In this document: in pieces, positions 12,956 to 25,750 of the stretch | How positions within the stretch are numbered: the first letter of the stretch is position 1 | Layout: every line of letters starts with the position of its first letter | Origin: Bugulina stolonifera | Lineage: Eukaryota; Bryozoa; Gymnolaemata; Cheilostomatida; Bugulidae | DNA length: 64,000 bases | Assembly: GCA_935421135.1 (NCBI GenBank) | Contig: OW285187.1 | Location: 33,978,818-34,042,817 of the forward strand | Direction: 5' to 3' | The notes under the pieces: model-generated | The model's input: the letters and a program-made list of their open reading frames with translations, nothing else | What the model was told of the DNA's origin: nothing | The model's database searches: none | Made by a program: the position numbers and the translations under genes

Positions 12956-13826
12956 CAGGGGGGTAACTTTCCTGAAAAAGTTGAGGCGGCCAAAATTGGA
13001 CTGGCTAACAATAGCGGTGTGGGGAGGGTGTGTGCGGGATGGGGGCAGAAGGAGGGTGGGGCACCTCCCACAAGAAAGTTTTTGAAAACTCACACAAAAA
13101 CAGCCATTTTGATGCATATTTGATGTATATTTGAGCTATACGTGATGGTACAAAAGTACAAAATGTTGCATAGTAATCTGCAAATAGTAAACTTCAAATT
13201 AGATACTGACAAATAGTGCTTCTCTGTTTGGCTTGGCCATGACGTACCATTGTAGTCCTTTACATCATTACATGACTTAGGCCTAAAAATGTGCACACAA
13301 TAATAAGAAGGGAAATAGTGCAAATTTAGTTGATGGATAGAGATGGAGAGTGGTATTCTAGGGTTCCCAAACCGGCAAACCCTGAAAAACAGTGTTCGAA
13401 GTGGAACAAATGAGGTGGGTGGGAACACTGTGCATGCAATCTTAGGGCATTTCCTATTGTTGAATACAGAATTACACATGCAGTGATCCTATCTTACAGA
13501 TGAGATTAGTATTGTCATTGTATAGCTAACAAATTGAGTGAATTACTACAATGAAAAAAACTGTCCCTCAGTGGGATTCGAACTCGTGTCCCTACGCATG
13601 AAGACCAAGCACTCTACCTATTACGCTATCAAATCAACAGCGAATTCGCGTGGAAATTAGCCATCAATATAATGATACACATAGTAGCATCATTTTTATT
13701 CGAGTATGTTTATATCATGTGGGGCACGGTAACTATGCCTTCCAATATTAGCTTAATTTTTTCTTCTTTTAACAAAAAGTTCAGGCGGCTAGGGCCGCCT
13801 GAGCCGCCTAGATAGTTACGGCCATG
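12956..13826. mobile_element. hAT-like non-autonomous DNA element nested in a dead LINE
   Basis: The insert separates the INDLP and YADD motifs of the LINE. Its left end CAGGGGGGTAACTTTCCTG is imperfectly inverted against its right end CTAGATAGTTACGGCCATG. Interior blocks resemble the 37,985-39,142 element: GGATAGAG...TTCCCAAA-type sequence near 13,333 versus 38,562, and TAGCATCATTTT...ATATGTTTA near 13,685 versus 38,970. A short direct repeat AATGA flanks both ends, not the 8 bp expected for hAT, so the boundaries or TSD have decayed. No transposase frame. Confidence 0.6.
13562..13640 (-). ncRNA. tRNA-like Pol III unit (SINE head or tRNA pseudogene)
   Basis: On the minus strand there is a perfect A-box consensus TAGCGTAATAGG (13628-13617), a B-box GAGTTCGAATCCC (13585-13573) and a T7 terminator directly after the 3' end. 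However, the acceptor and T-stem positions do not pair (T-stem ACGAG against CCCAC), so it is not a functional tRNA. It lies inside the hAT-like element, and no matching segment was seen in the related element at 38 kb, suggesting a secondary insertion. Confidence 0.6.
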
Positions 13827-14660
13827 AATGACTTATGTCAGTCTGTCAGTCTCTACGCAGACGATGCACTCCTATACCAAGAAGTGAACAGTGATCAGGG
13901 ATCCATTGAGTTTCAAAATAACGTTGATGCAACATCATGATGCTGTACAAGAATGGTCCCAGAGATAGCAAATGCCATTTAATGCATCCAAATGCCATGC
14001 AATGGCTTTTAATATCAGTGACCGACTACCGACCGACCGGCTACAGACTAGATACTACTGGTATTCCTTGGACGTAAAACTTGTTATCTTGGGATCACCC
14101 TACAACAAGAGTTGAAGTTTGATCAATACATCGCTAAAAAACAGACAAAGCAAGCAGAATTCTGGAAGCTATGAAACACACTCCACACTGTGCATTAACC
14201 AAAAGTCGGTTACCAGCATACATTAGTTTGTGTAGACCGATCATGGAGTATGCAGACACCGTGTGGGACCCAACAAGTAAATAGAATTCAGTGTAAAGCA
14301 GTCCGCTTCATCAGTAAATGAAAGCATCACAGCAGCCAGAAATTTTCTTGGACTTAGTACGCCTTGAGTGTAGGAGACGAAACCACCAAGTAACATTACT
14401 TCGCAAACTTCCCCAAGATGAATAGAGCCACGGCACAGTATCCTCTAGTTACAATGAAATCGTTGAAAGCCGCTCACGTACAGCTATGACAACTAGAGCT
14501 GCAGCCAGAGGGGAACTGACATCAATTTCTGCCACAACTAAATATACTATAACAGTTTCCTCCCTCGAACAATTCGAGATGCAAGAATTAGCGATCCTGA
14601 ATAAAAGGAAATCAGCAATATGCTGCAGTATTGACTTTTCCACTGTAGCACACTGTTAGT

Positions 14661-15998
14661 AATGAGGCCTTCAACTTGCACAATATGTGATAATAGAATG
14701 GTCTATCACCGACGAGTGAGTAAGACAAGACAGAAGGAAAATTTAGAGTGGAGTATGTATGAGTAATGTGTAGGAGTATCAGTAGTAAGTAATGGTAGTA
14801 TTAGTATAGTAGTAGTATTAGTATAGTAATAGTTATACTATTAATTATTATCAGACTTCCAGAAGAAGATCTCGGCATAGATGCATTACAATCAAGAGGA
14901 AAACTTTCCATACAAAATTACTGTTGAAAATTTCAAGTAATAATTTACCTCGGATGAGGTAGAACACTCTTGATCACCATCGACTCCAGGAGAGTGCCTC
15001 ACTTGTGTAACAGTGTGCTAAAGACGGTTGGCCTGAGATTCAGCAACCACAATGTACATTATATTTTAGCACAAAGTTTTAATATAATTATTTATTAATA
15101 ATAATAATTTTTATTTGACTGCTTTCATGTAGATTCTCAGCAGGCCATGTCACTAGATCTGTCAGCTATTCCCAGCCCCAACCCTGTTTTGCGAGTTCTC
15201 ATTTCGTACATCGTAGTTTTATTCATTGCACCTCAAGGGAATTGTGATCTAAACCCGGCTTGACCCTTTAAATTTTTATTTTTAGTTAGGATGTCCTTCA
15301 CTTCCACATACATGGACAGCAGGAGCATTGTCGTTGTATAAGTTTAGTAAACATAGCATAGCCATCATTTGCACAGTGGTTATTAGATTTACAATAAATT
15401 CCAGCTTCTATTGTCTGCCGTATCATGCTATTATGATTAAATGATTTTGATGACGATTATCATTTCTATCATTTTAGGTACTCTTGATTTGGTATGATTT
15501 GATGTGATTCATCTAGATATTGTGCTAATTTGAGTTTATCTAACAACCTGTCGCCAGCTTGATCTTGAATTTTAAGCACCAACCTCAAGGAAAGGCAGTA
15601 ATATATTTTCTTGTCACGATAAGAATTAGATTAACTATATCAATAGTCAACATAAATGTGATACAATGTAATACTAATGTGCTTGACAATTTGATATCTG
15701 TGGATGTCACGCAGCCAACAGCAGAGCTCTTGATGGCGTGACCTTGAGTTTTTCCCTCCACTCCAATTTTTCACCGTATAGTAGAATAGACAGACAAACT
15801 ATACATTTCTAATCTCATTTGTAGCTAACCCAAACGTTTTCCACTACTTTTTGTAAAATGGTACAACTCCAGTTTCGACTTGAAAAAGTTGATTCCAGGC
15901 CAACTACAAAATATTTTGTTTTGCCTTTACTAGATAAATTTTAGTTTTTATGTTGTTTATGAACAGTGTTTAATTTTGTTTTCAGTACCTCAAAGGAT
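14661..15998. other. Non-coding sequence upstream of CKS
   Basis: No gene recognised. The stretch contains short AT-rich simple sequence and the likely promoter and 5' UTR of the CKS gene. A possible 3' splice site TTTTCAG at 15,978-15,984 just before the CKS ATG suggests an upstream non-coding exon. Confidence 0.4.
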
Positions 15999-16728
15999 AT
16001 GCCATCTTACGTATCTCAAATATGCTATTCAGAAAGATACTACGACAATGAATATGAATACAGGTGATGTACATGTACCTCTGTTGATACAAATGCAGAA
16101 CCTATTGCTTTGTTATTTTCAACTAGAAGCACTCCTCATTACCGATAGGGCCTATATATAAATTTTTGGTAAACTGCTTCGCTTATTTCATTCAGTGTTT
16201 ATTTCTGGTCGCCATGTTATGACGATGTCCATCATAATTATTTGTTATACTGTAGGCATGTTTTTCTACCTAATGAGATTGCTAAGCTTGTTCCTAAAAC
16301 ACATCTCATGACTGAAAGTGAATGGAGGAATATCGGGGTGCAGCAGTCACCGGGATGGATACACTATATGCTGCACAAACCTGGTAAGCATATTATATCC
16401 TACATAACTTATCAATATATCAGTAGGGGTTGTCCTATTCTTGAAACCTGCATATCATGGGTAAATGCACTGCACACAGCACTATGCTGTTCAAAATAAT
16501 GTTTGGAGTTTTCCTTTCAATGCTTTTCACTGTTAATGTAGGACAACTCCACGTAATTATTACCATTCGGGTTCTGTAAGCCAAAGAATTCTTCATGAAA
16601 CACAAAGTGTAGGTCAAGACCAACATTAACTTGCTAACAGTTATAAATATTGCTGTTATCTCACAGTACTCTGTTTTTTTATAGAACCTCAAATATTATT
16701 ATTCCGTCGTGCCAGAAGTGAAAATTAA
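15999..16728 (+). CDS. CKS1: Cyclin-dependent kinase regulatory subunit (CKS1/CKS2)
   Basis: Small adaptor that binds CDK1/CDK2 and phosphothreonine sites and promotes multisite CDK phosphorylation. Three exons: 15999-16063, 16256-16383, 16685-16728, phases 2 and 1, all GT-AG. They give a 78-residue protein, against 79 in human CKS1. Conserved motifs: [15 protein letters not shown] at the N-terminal strand, [28 protein letters not shown] (the hinge HxPEP-like segment) and the C-terminal strand ILLFRR. The exons are too short to stand out as ORFs and were joined from splice phases. The C-terminus RARSEN replaces the lysine-rich tail of vertebrate CKS1. AATAAA at 17134-17139 is a possible poly(A) signal. 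Confidence 0.93.
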
Positions 16729-17059
16729 AGGAAGACTCTGCTATTCAATCAAGTCTACGGATGCTTTCGAATCCGCTCATGTCATTCATAATACAGTTAT
16801 TTCTTTGTTGTGTTACTATAATTAAGCTGTTTCACTATTGTGCGTTATTAACTTTACTCTATACATTGTACATACATGTATCATGTTTTATATATTTGTT
16901 AAAGTGATTAATATATTTTTGCCCTATTCATAATTAGATTTATGTTAACCTGTTGTTTGTTACATATTGTGGATGTGTTATATTTTTTTAGTTTATCACA
17001 AATATCTCGTTATATTATTATTTATGTGTAATTTTTAGTTATTCTTGCCCTTCTGTGCT

Positions 17060-17073
17060 CTGCCTTCGGGCAG
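17060..17073 (+). other. UUCG-tetraloop hairpin
   Basis: CTGCC-TTCG-GGCAG is a perfect 5-bp GC-rich stem with a stable tetraloop in otherwise AT-rich DNA downstream of CKS. No family is recognised. Confidence 0.4.
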
Positions 17074-18794
17074 GTCTCTCATTCAGCTACTGTTCAAAGT
17101 TTAGTTGTTATTGAACTCAAAAATAGTCATTTTAATAAAAAATATTAATCCACAATTAAATCTAATAGCTTTGTTTTTACACCATATTTAGATCAGTATG
17201 ATAGTCCAAAGCACTTTATTAAGATTTTCTGGCTTTTCAACATGATGTATGCAATTCATGTTTTATCTCAATGGACAAGCTACAAAATCACGATACAGAA
17301 AAACTTGTTTTTCTCCAACCTCGTTGTTCGGTTCACAGAAGTGTACAGTCATACTGTGCACTATACAACAAATTTGTTAAAAAGTTGTCCTCTCCCAATT
17401 ATCTGTGCCATAGAGTTATCTTCTCCCATAGACAGTTTTAGATAATAGAAATATCACGAGAATATTATTTCCGCATGCGTACTTAAATATAGCCACATTT
17501 TGCGTGAATTTAGCTTTACTGAGGGCGCATTATATAGTGTCCCGAAAGAATTTTGTTTCGACCAGAATTCGGTTTAGACTTCTCCTGCATTGCAAAAATC
17601 ATAACAAAACCAAACTAACATCTGTTAGTGTAGTGTTTGTTGCATGCATTGTTTCTTTTTAGCAGCACAAAAGCATATTGGGTTGTCATGTTCTACGAAA
17701 ATGAATGCATGATTGTGTAGTCAATATTGAGCACATTGAACTCATCCTGGAGAAACTCGAAGAATATTTACGTGAAACTATGGACTGGCTAATGGGGTAG
17801 GGCTATCTTTCACACTCGCAGTACAGTGGTAGTCACTCGCAGTCACATCAGAATTATTTTGGCTCTGAGAATTAATTAAGAACAACACTGCTACCAAGCT
17901 CAATAATTTAATGATAATTTAAATTTACATTCTTGATTATAACTACCAATGATTACAAATAAGCTGCACACTCACACTGACACTCATCTTTCTTTAATCT
18001 TTTCTTTAGTACAGTCAATGAGTCATAATTTTATCATTGATTATGATTAATTGAATGATAAATATGAAGTGATGGTTCAGAGGACAGGAAAGCAACAGTG
18101 ACCATCACTAATAGGTTGAACCGAGATCCCCCTAGTCCTATCTGGTTATTTTGTATAGATAGTTTCAAATCAGTCAGGCAAATTATATTATAATTATATT
18201 ATTACTCTGCTAAAACTAATATAATTCAATTTCTGCTTGGGCTACTGCCTGCTTACTAAATCTAGTTTATTAAAAAATTTAATCATAAGCAATCGACTTA
18301 GACTTAGTAAGCACATTCTTAATAGCAAGGTATTGAAATCGTTGAGAATAGTCTTGGTAACTCTCATCTGATTATCTGTCTGGTTTTCCTGTTGTCTCAC
18401 CAATTGTTCCTCTCGTCAGAAAGGACTAAAAATATACTCACTCTCTTTACCACTTGCAATTCTTACTGTTTATGACTGTCTACTGGTGCCTGCCTTGTTT
18501 TTTGTGATCTTGTGAGGCCTAGTTGGTATTGACCATTGTGCTCTGTGCTGTTAAAATAAAGTTGATACTTTGAATTTCGCGAAAGTAATAATTCAATTTA
18601 TCCATGAAAGTACGAACAATGCCTATTACTATTAACAGATTCTATTTCCTGGTTTGTATGATACATAATATTAGAAGTCGGGTAGGATGCAAAATTGATG
18701 GTATCCTCAGTATAGGCCTACAAGGGAAACATACATTGAAATGTGGGATGACCTGGGTGGTTCACCTTGATATCTAACCATCTATTCACATGGG

Positions 18795-18866
18795 TCTATC
18801 ATCTTTATTGATACTGGCTCTATTGTCTTGTTTGGTACTGGCTCTGTCATCTTTATTGGCACTGGT
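18795..18866. repeat. Three-copy short tandem repeat (about 24 bp)
   Basis: Three diverged units ending in TACTGGC, TACTGGC and CACTGGT, built on TCTATCATCTTTATTG. No gene overlaps it. Confidence 0.6.
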
Positions 18867-20742
18867 GCATGATCTGAGTGAACCTAGTGGGTAAATTCAA
18901 CATTGTTATTTCAAATCTATCATGCTTGCTAGGCACTTGCATTTGGAAGAATTACTTTTCATAAAATGTTATTGGTTGCAATTAACAACAGATTTGTGAG
19001 TAGTGATTATTCTGGCAATGCACGGTCGCATTTCCTTGAAATTTATATCTTTATGAGATTTGTTAGCTATTATAATAAATGACAAGCCATACGGTGACTG
19101 GCTGCAACAAACCATGTAGACAGCTTAATGCCTAGTTACGACTTTAAAGAAGTAAATACTGTGAATTAGTAGATGACCATCGTGATCTTTGCTATGCTAA
19201 AGAGTTTAATTCCACCGATATATGCATCTAATAATGTGTATATTGATTGCAGAGCTTCTATAACAAATTAGATTAGATAGTAAGGCCTAATGCCATCCAA
19301 TCACACATGCCTTGTGCTCTTCATCAAATGATTTTTAATATTTTAAAATGAAATGGATAGACTGCAGAAAAGAATTATATGTAGAGCATCACATAACCTA
19401 CTCTTTAATAACCTTTTTACATGTACTTGGTTTACAAACAGTCAACTGTAATACAGTGTTACTATAATGTTGTAGGCTTTGTATTTCTTACATCGGTGTA
19501 TAATAATAATACCTGCTTCATCAAGCATAGCTGCTTGTATTAGCTTACATGAGGGTAATTATACCACCATATAATATAATATAATCAATTGATTATCCGT
19601 GATATATCCCTACATTTGGGATGTAATGTATAAGTATACATGTTCACTATTGCAATTATATAGAACAATTTTGTTGCAGATAGTACTATAAACTCACTAG
19701 CTTGTGAATACAGTGATGTAATTGGTTAGCTCATATCTGCTGATTTTGATTTACATGTAGTACATATATAAGTAGAAGTGGAGTGCTACTACAAACACAT
19801 GATAGAAGTAGCAAGCCAAGTGTCGCACAAACTCTCATCACATGTCATAATAACGCTTAAACAGATGCTTGCAGCAAAATTATTACATGTATGACCTTGA
19901 ACTATAATCGTTTACTAAAAATGGGCCTTGGCATTTCCACAAGCAGCGTCGTAATGTCCATATGCATTGTTGCTAGGTTCATTAGATAAAACTGCATAAT
20001 ATTTGATAAATACCTAATGACTTCCTTGCAGTAAAACTATTATATAACTGTTCGCCAAAGTGCATCATAATTGTGGTACCAGGTCTCGGGTCATATGAAA
20101 AACTGTCCTAAACTAGTTAGTACTTCCTGATTTGTTACTACCTTCATTATACTGACCCCCTTGTCCAACACACTGACACACTGTGCTACTAAATATTGGG
20201 GCCCTGGATAACAATAGTTTACACATTGAGGTAGACTTTGGACTAAAATACTCAGCTATGATATAACTACTTGTTCTATTATGTTATTGAACAAATAATG
20301 GCCTGATTATGGTGTGATGTGTGTTGAGGAGTGGTGGCCTGAATGATTAACAATAATATTGGCTAATCATTTCAACTTTGTGATTCTGACTCAACAAAAG
20401 TTACATTGTATTCTACTGTTATTCTACTACCCAGTCTAGGCACTTGTTACTATTTGTTTGGTAAGGTTCTTGTAAAATTATACACGGAGAGTTGTCAGTA
20501 TGAGGCTGCCAAAAAGGTTTGTAACACTATCAGTAATGCATGCTTACTTATTTATGTAATTTTGAGTTCAAATGCAGTAGGTCAGCAAAACTAACTTCAA
20601 CAAATCAATCTGTCAAAATGTATTCCACTGAATTTAAATCTTCCATCAGCAGTTGGTACAGCAGAGTATCATGGGAGATTTGGCGAGGACAGTGCAGTTC
20701 ACCACAATCAATCATCATTAAAAATCACATTGCTGTATTGTG

Positions 20743-20834
20743 ATTGGCTAAGTGGTTTGATAGAGCTGATTGGCTAATAAGCTCTGTATTGGTTTCCATG
20801 TAAATGAAACTGAGCCATGCCTGGAGCACATTGG
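20743..20834 (+). promoter_or_regulatory. Cluster of four inverted CCAAT boxes upstream of MOB2
   Basis: ATTGG occurs at 20743, 20769, 20788 and 20830, two of them in the longer form GATTGGCTAA. That matches the NF-Y consensus in reverse orientation. The cluster ends about 145 bp before the proposed MOB2 start codon, a typical proximal-promoter position. No TATA box is evident. Confidence 0.55.
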
Positions 20835-20977
20835 TTTTAGTCTCTTGTTGTCACAGTCAGTATTTAGCATCTCACCGCTTCTTTTCAGCTAGTATCTTCA
20901 CACTTTAAAACTGACTGACACTATTTTGACTACTGAATAAGTACTAAGGTTGACATACTTGATATTCTGAGTGCACT

Positions 20978-23900
20978 ATGAGGTTAAGGTAAGTAGTACT
21001 TACTGTTTAGTAGTAGTAACTGTTAGAGTAGTACTTACTGTTTAGTAGTAGTAACTGTTAGAGTAGGTTAGTCTGTTCAACTGCTAAACTCAATAACTTA
21101 TAGCCTAGGACCTGATACATGCACGTGTGTTTATAGGAGGACTAAACGAAAGGATAGGGACTCAAGTGGTCCCATATCTACTGGTGTGCCCAAACTTTAC
21201 CTAGAAGAGCACTTTACTAAAGAGACCATTCACCACCACATACCAAACCTAGATCTGCCAACCAGCTTAGAAGAACTCGTGGCGCTACCCTATGGATTCC
21301 CACAGGAAGAATGGTTAGCGTGGCATAGTAAGTAAACCATACATACAGTGTACATGTACAAGTCCCCTACTCAGTAACAACTACTGTGTCATGCATATTG
21401 TCAGTGTGGTAGAAGTAGAAGGCTTATACCACATTTATTTCACTTGCTTGTGTAGTAAATGGGTTTATTGCCTGCTATCATTGGACTAGTACATATAGAT
21501 GTACATTATTAGTATTATGATGATATATATACAGTATGTATCATAATGTACTATTATACACATTATCACACTTTCTCTCCATAAATGGTGAATAGTTCTT
21601 TTTAAATAAATCATCTAATCTGTGGTGGAAACTGGAAATGAGTAATGGGCTGTAATAATAGTTTCACCACTTATCAGTGGTACAAGGTTCCCAATAACTA
21701 TCGTGTCTTTTCCTAGCCAATGGATGATAAGAGTTATGTTTTCATGACCTGGGTAGTCTGAAATAAACAATAATCACACCATATAATGGGGAGAGGTTTA
21801 TCTCTATGGCTTACTTATATCCAGTTGAGGGTAACTTCCTTACTAAATGACTAACAAAAACCATGCAAACTGTGGCAACATCCTACTAACACTGCTACAG
21901 TGTATATTAATCATCTACCTTGTCCTGAAACAAGTTGATAGAATAATTAACATCTGTGAAGCTAATACCATGGGTATTATGTACGTATAAACAGCACGGC
22001 ATATTGGTGTGAGAGTGTGCTGTGTACTGTGCTGTGGCGATACAGCGTACTGTGGTGGTACAGCGTACTGTGGCGATACAGCGCACTGTGGCGATACAGC
22101 GTACTGTGGTGATGCAGCGTACTGTGGTGATGCAGCGTACTGTGGCGATACAGCGTAAATGTAGCGGTGCAGTGTAAATGTAGCGATACAGTGTGGTTGT
22201 GTAGGTATATCAATCACACTAACATATCAGTGTCACTCCACCTCATGTCCCATCTATATAATTATGATATACCATTCACTGCACTATATAATTATGGAAT
22301 ATATAATTATATTTTAATACACTTGTTATAATTGCCATCATGGATTGATTCAAGTGTGACTGTTATTAACAACTTCCCATCTGGAAAAATATCTTTCATC
22401 TGCAACTAATAACTCTTACAGGTATTATAAATGACTATTGCTTTCTACCTCTATCAATATATCTTCTCTAGCTATGATGGTTATCTTCTATTCCGCAATC
22501 TCTTTAGTTTTTACCTGTTTGACTGACAGTCCTGACACTAATACCTCCACAATTAACATATTTCATTTCTTTCTCAGAATTGGATGAGATCATCTTTCTT
22601 AAACCAAATTTGTTCCAAAGATCCTATCAGATCTCAAGCACGCATTCAAACTTAAATTAATTCTATTCAATTATAATTGACCAAGGTACCCACAGCTAAA
22701 ACCATCCTAACACTACACATGACTGTATTACCTTTCTAGCATTTTTTGAGTTAGGTGCAGAAGGTGTTGATAACCATAATTATACACCAATGGAAATTTC
22801 CATATTATTGTAAATTATTCACTATATATTGTATACTAAGATGGATATTATTTAAGCACATGTTATTGTTATTGTATTTGCAGCAATATCCTTCTTTGAG
22901 CAGTTGAACAGTCTGATTGGTGTAATATCATTCGACTGTACAGGCACTTCCTGTCCAACTATGACAGCCCCAGGCAGCGTGTAAGTTTACCATTCTATTC
23001 CTTAGCTTTTGCTCTGACTGAAATTTGTCTATACCTCATTACTATGCAACACTATATGAGGTATACATGCATATCCTGTCAGTTTCAGCGGAATTATTGC
23101 TTGGAAATCACTGAGTCAGTGCCATATGCACACTTAGTATTACGCCGACATATAATATGATAATATGGTAACCTGGTAACAGCCACTACAGCTGATGTAG
23201 TATGTCTCATTGTACGCCAGCTGGCAAGCCAGCAGTAGAGCTGAACAGGATGGATGTATGTAAATCTCTATTACGATTATCATAATATCCTTCTATTTCT
23301 CAAGCTGTGTATGTATATACAGTAGATGTACAGAACGCATGTGTGGAGTCCATCCTGAGTCGTATGACAGTAAAGCTTCTGGTCGGTCACCAGCTCTTTC
23401 AAGGAGTTATCCCCCCACCACTGTTTGATACCCATTTCATTGAAACATTCGGACTATTCAGTTAATTACTAAATTCTGAAAAACGCAAATGAAAAGGTCA
23501 ATTCTGCCACTTGATTAACTGTACTATTTTAATCACATACTAACTCAGTAATTATATAACTGCAGTAACTACTTGTGGGTCGATGATAAAGGAAAGAAAT
23601 GTAAGTGTCCAGCTCCCCAGTATATCGACTACGTAACGACGCACATAGACAAGATTGTTAACGATCACTCTATATTCCCGACTAAACACGGTGAGTGAAT
23701 CCCACCTCCCTCTCGGCTCACTACATGTAGGCCTACTATATGATAGTGTAGAGACCACATGCATATATTCCTACACACCACACCTCTATAATAGCTGGGA
23801 TGATTATATTATGGTTACAACTCGTATTCATTTATGAAATATAAACTGACTAATTTAAACGTGGCCGATGTTTGCAAGTCAGAGATAAGAGCTAATAAAT

Positions 23901-25750
23901 GTAACTTGAGACATGGAGGGTGTATCAGGGTAAAGTGTTGGTAAGATATCACTATTGCATATCAAGGAAGTAATCGTATTAGACTGTTCTACATTAGACT
24001 GAGTCAGCTGTGTATGACTGTATGACTGTATAGTAGTGTGACTGTATGACTGTATAGTAGTGTGACTGTATGACTGTATAGCAGTGTGACTGTATAGCAG
24101 TGTGACTGTATGACTGTATAGCAGTGTGACTGTATGACTGTATAGCAATGTGACTGTATAGCTACAATTCCTATGTACATGATCTAGGCCTGCATACACC
24201 CAGTGATTATATTCATATACACATACACGTATATTCTATTTTTATGTAACAAAGACACTACAGTAACATTTATATATTACTTCACCAAACCATTATACCC
24301 TATGAGCCTAGTGATGATGTGTTGCTATATACCTCATTGGTTGTAGTGACACAAGTTGTGTGGTGATGCAGTGGTGCCACTATTGACTTTGTTCATATAC
24401 CACTGAATGCACTTCTATAGCATATAACAAAGCTTTTCTGTTGTTTATGCTAGTTAGATGGTGCAACACTTGGTAAGCTGCTATGTTCTTATAGTGAGGA
24501 GTCTCCAATTCTTTTCCATGTGGCTACATTTTGAGTCATAGTATGTCAACCATAACCGGCTATGAACTGTGGAGATCAGTCTGTGACATGTGAAGGAAAT
24601 GATCCTCGTAAAACAGTGTTCAAAGATCATTGAATCTTAAGTATCGCCATCATCACACTGAATAGAGATTCCCACTGCTATCATATGTATGTATGGGCAG
24701 ACAACTCCATGTTTATAATGGTCACATCCGAATATTGTGTTCTTTTATTGTAGGGGAAGAGTTTCCACCCAACTTCATCTCCATAGTACAGAAAATACAC
24801 AAATATATGTTTCATGTGCTGGCACATATCTACTTCGCTCACTACCATCAAATGGTGCTTCTAAAGGTAAGGGCAGATAACTACTACCACTACTTACCTA
24901 TTATACTTACCTATTATACTTACCTATTATACTTACCTATTATACTTACCTATTATACTTACCTACATGCACATATAAGCTATTATATAGTTACATTCTA
25001 CATACATGTACATGTAGCTCTCAAGTCTCAGGTTCTATGCACCCCACTGGCACCCACATGTGTTGACATGTTACAGAGGCAGTTGACCTGGAAATGTGGT
25101 CCTTTAGCATATATTTGTAATTATACAGTTTGATGACCCCAATCTCGACCTCCTCTCATCAGTGTATTGTTCTGTTATTAGCCTATTGTTATTATTTTGG
25201 GTGCTAGGAGTAAAACATCACAATCTATTATGTTTATGGGGTACTTCAGTTTGTACTTGATGTGGTTGGAGACGTGATTCTAGGCTTGTTTTTATATCGT
25301 ACCCTCACCCACCAGCTTAGAATATAATAGTATATCCAGTATATGAAGCTATTTAGTGTAAACAGTACTATCATTCTGCGTTTCATTGAACTAACACAAG
25401 GAAGTCTTTGATATAGTTAGACAGTTGAGTATTTCAGCTGTGTTTTGGACATAATATAATGAATACTTTCACTTTGTTATCAATTTGGAACAAAATTTAT
25501 AGTTAATGAGTAAGTTCTCTTGTATAAAATACTTGTAATAAATATACAGTGGTTGCTATGTTAGGAGTAACAAACTTGTTTTGTGTGATTTTAGCTACAC
25601 GGACATTTGAATACATTCTTCGCACACTTCATGCTCTTCAACTGGACATTCAAGTTGATAGATGAAAAAGAGACTGATATTATGATAGACTTGGTGAGGG
25701 CGCTCAAAGCCATACCCCAAGAAAACAAAGAGAATCATTCACAAACTTAG
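20978..25750 (+). CDS. MOB2: MOB kinase activator 2 (MOB2)
   Basis: Adaptor that binds NDR/LATS-family AGC kinases in Hippo-related signalling. Exons: 20978-20988, 21137-21327, 22884-22980, 23566-23690, 24754-24866, 25595-25750. All phases agree, giving 230 residues against about 237 for vertebrate MOB2. The Mob1/phocein domain is complete: LEELVALPYGFPQEEWLAWH, FDCTGTSCPTM, KCKCPAPQYIDYV, IFPTKHGEEFPPNF, FHVLAHIYFAHYHQ and LHGHLNTFFAHF. The zinc ligands are C86, C91, H166 and H171. CTGTSC followed by CPAPQY and LHGHLNT favour MOB2 over MOB1 or MOB3. The first exon is only 11 coding nt (MRL plus part of R4), so the start is less sure than the rest. AATAAA at 26506-26511 may end a long 3' UTR. 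Confidence 0.95.
20989..21066. repeat. Tandem duplication at the MOB2 intron 1 donor
   Basis: Two copies of a roughly 38-bp unit (GTAGTACTTACTGTTTAG and onward) start immediately after the donor GTAAGT of the first MOB2 exon. The unit contains an inverted GTAAGT. Confidence 0.8.
22020..22170. repeat. 18-bp minisatellite, about 8 copies
   Basis: Units of GCGTACTGTGGCGATACA with small changes lie in MOB2 intron 2. Their open frames (for example repeats of YAVSPQ on the minus strand) are artefacts of an 18-bp period. Confidence 0.9.
24005..24165. repeat. Compound minisatellite (TGACTGTA-based)
   Basis: Higher-order units of about 25 bp, TGACTGTATGACTGTATAG plus TAGTG or CAGTG, sit in MOB2 intron 4. 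Confidence 0.9.
24893..24965. repeat. 13-bp minisatellite, about 6 copies
   Basis: Perfect TTACCTATTATAC units begin 26 bp after the donor of MOB2 exon 5. On the minus strand each unit reads ATAG-GTAAGTATA, a consensus 5' splice site antisense to the gene. Confidence 0.9.

Larger units (their letters stand above)
12845..14660 (+). pseudogene. Dead non-LTR retrotransposon (LINE) reverse transcriptase fragment
   Basis: Degenerate reverse-transcriptase motifs in order on the plus strand: GVPQSSVLGP at about 12,861, frameshifted FLVYINDLP at about 12,890, then, after an interruption, the catalytic motif SLYADDALLY at about 13,850. Further on come YLGITLQQELKFDQYI at about 14,075-14,125 and a frame-shifted PIMEYADTVWDP-type motif at about 14,240. 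Multiple stops and frameshifts show it is inactive. The copy is split at about 12,956-13,826 by a hAT-like element. The endonuclease part is not seen. It is more diverged than the LINE at 40.8-42.7 kb. Confidence 0.8.
16729..20742. other. 4 kb without a recognised gene
   Basis: Contains the CKS 3' end, a small UUCG hairpin at 17060-17073 and a short triplication at about 18,795-18,866. A 62-codon frame at 20,406-20,594 includes VLVKLYTESCQYEAAKK, which looks like a TPR-type helix pair, but no partner exons were found. Otherwise AT-rich with no coding signal. Confidence 0.5.

Noticed and set aside
13562..13640. Functional tRNA gene on the minus strand
   Set aside because: A- and B-boxes and terminator are present, but acceptor and T-stem do not pair, so it was called tRNA-like only.
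20406..20594. Possible TPR-type exon (VLVKLYTESCQYEAAKK)
   Set aside because: No neighbouring exon with matching phase or motif; may be chance.
21915..22217. ORFs with repeating YAVSPQ or HSTLYR peptides
   Set aside because: Created by an 18-bp tandem repeat in a MOB2 intron.
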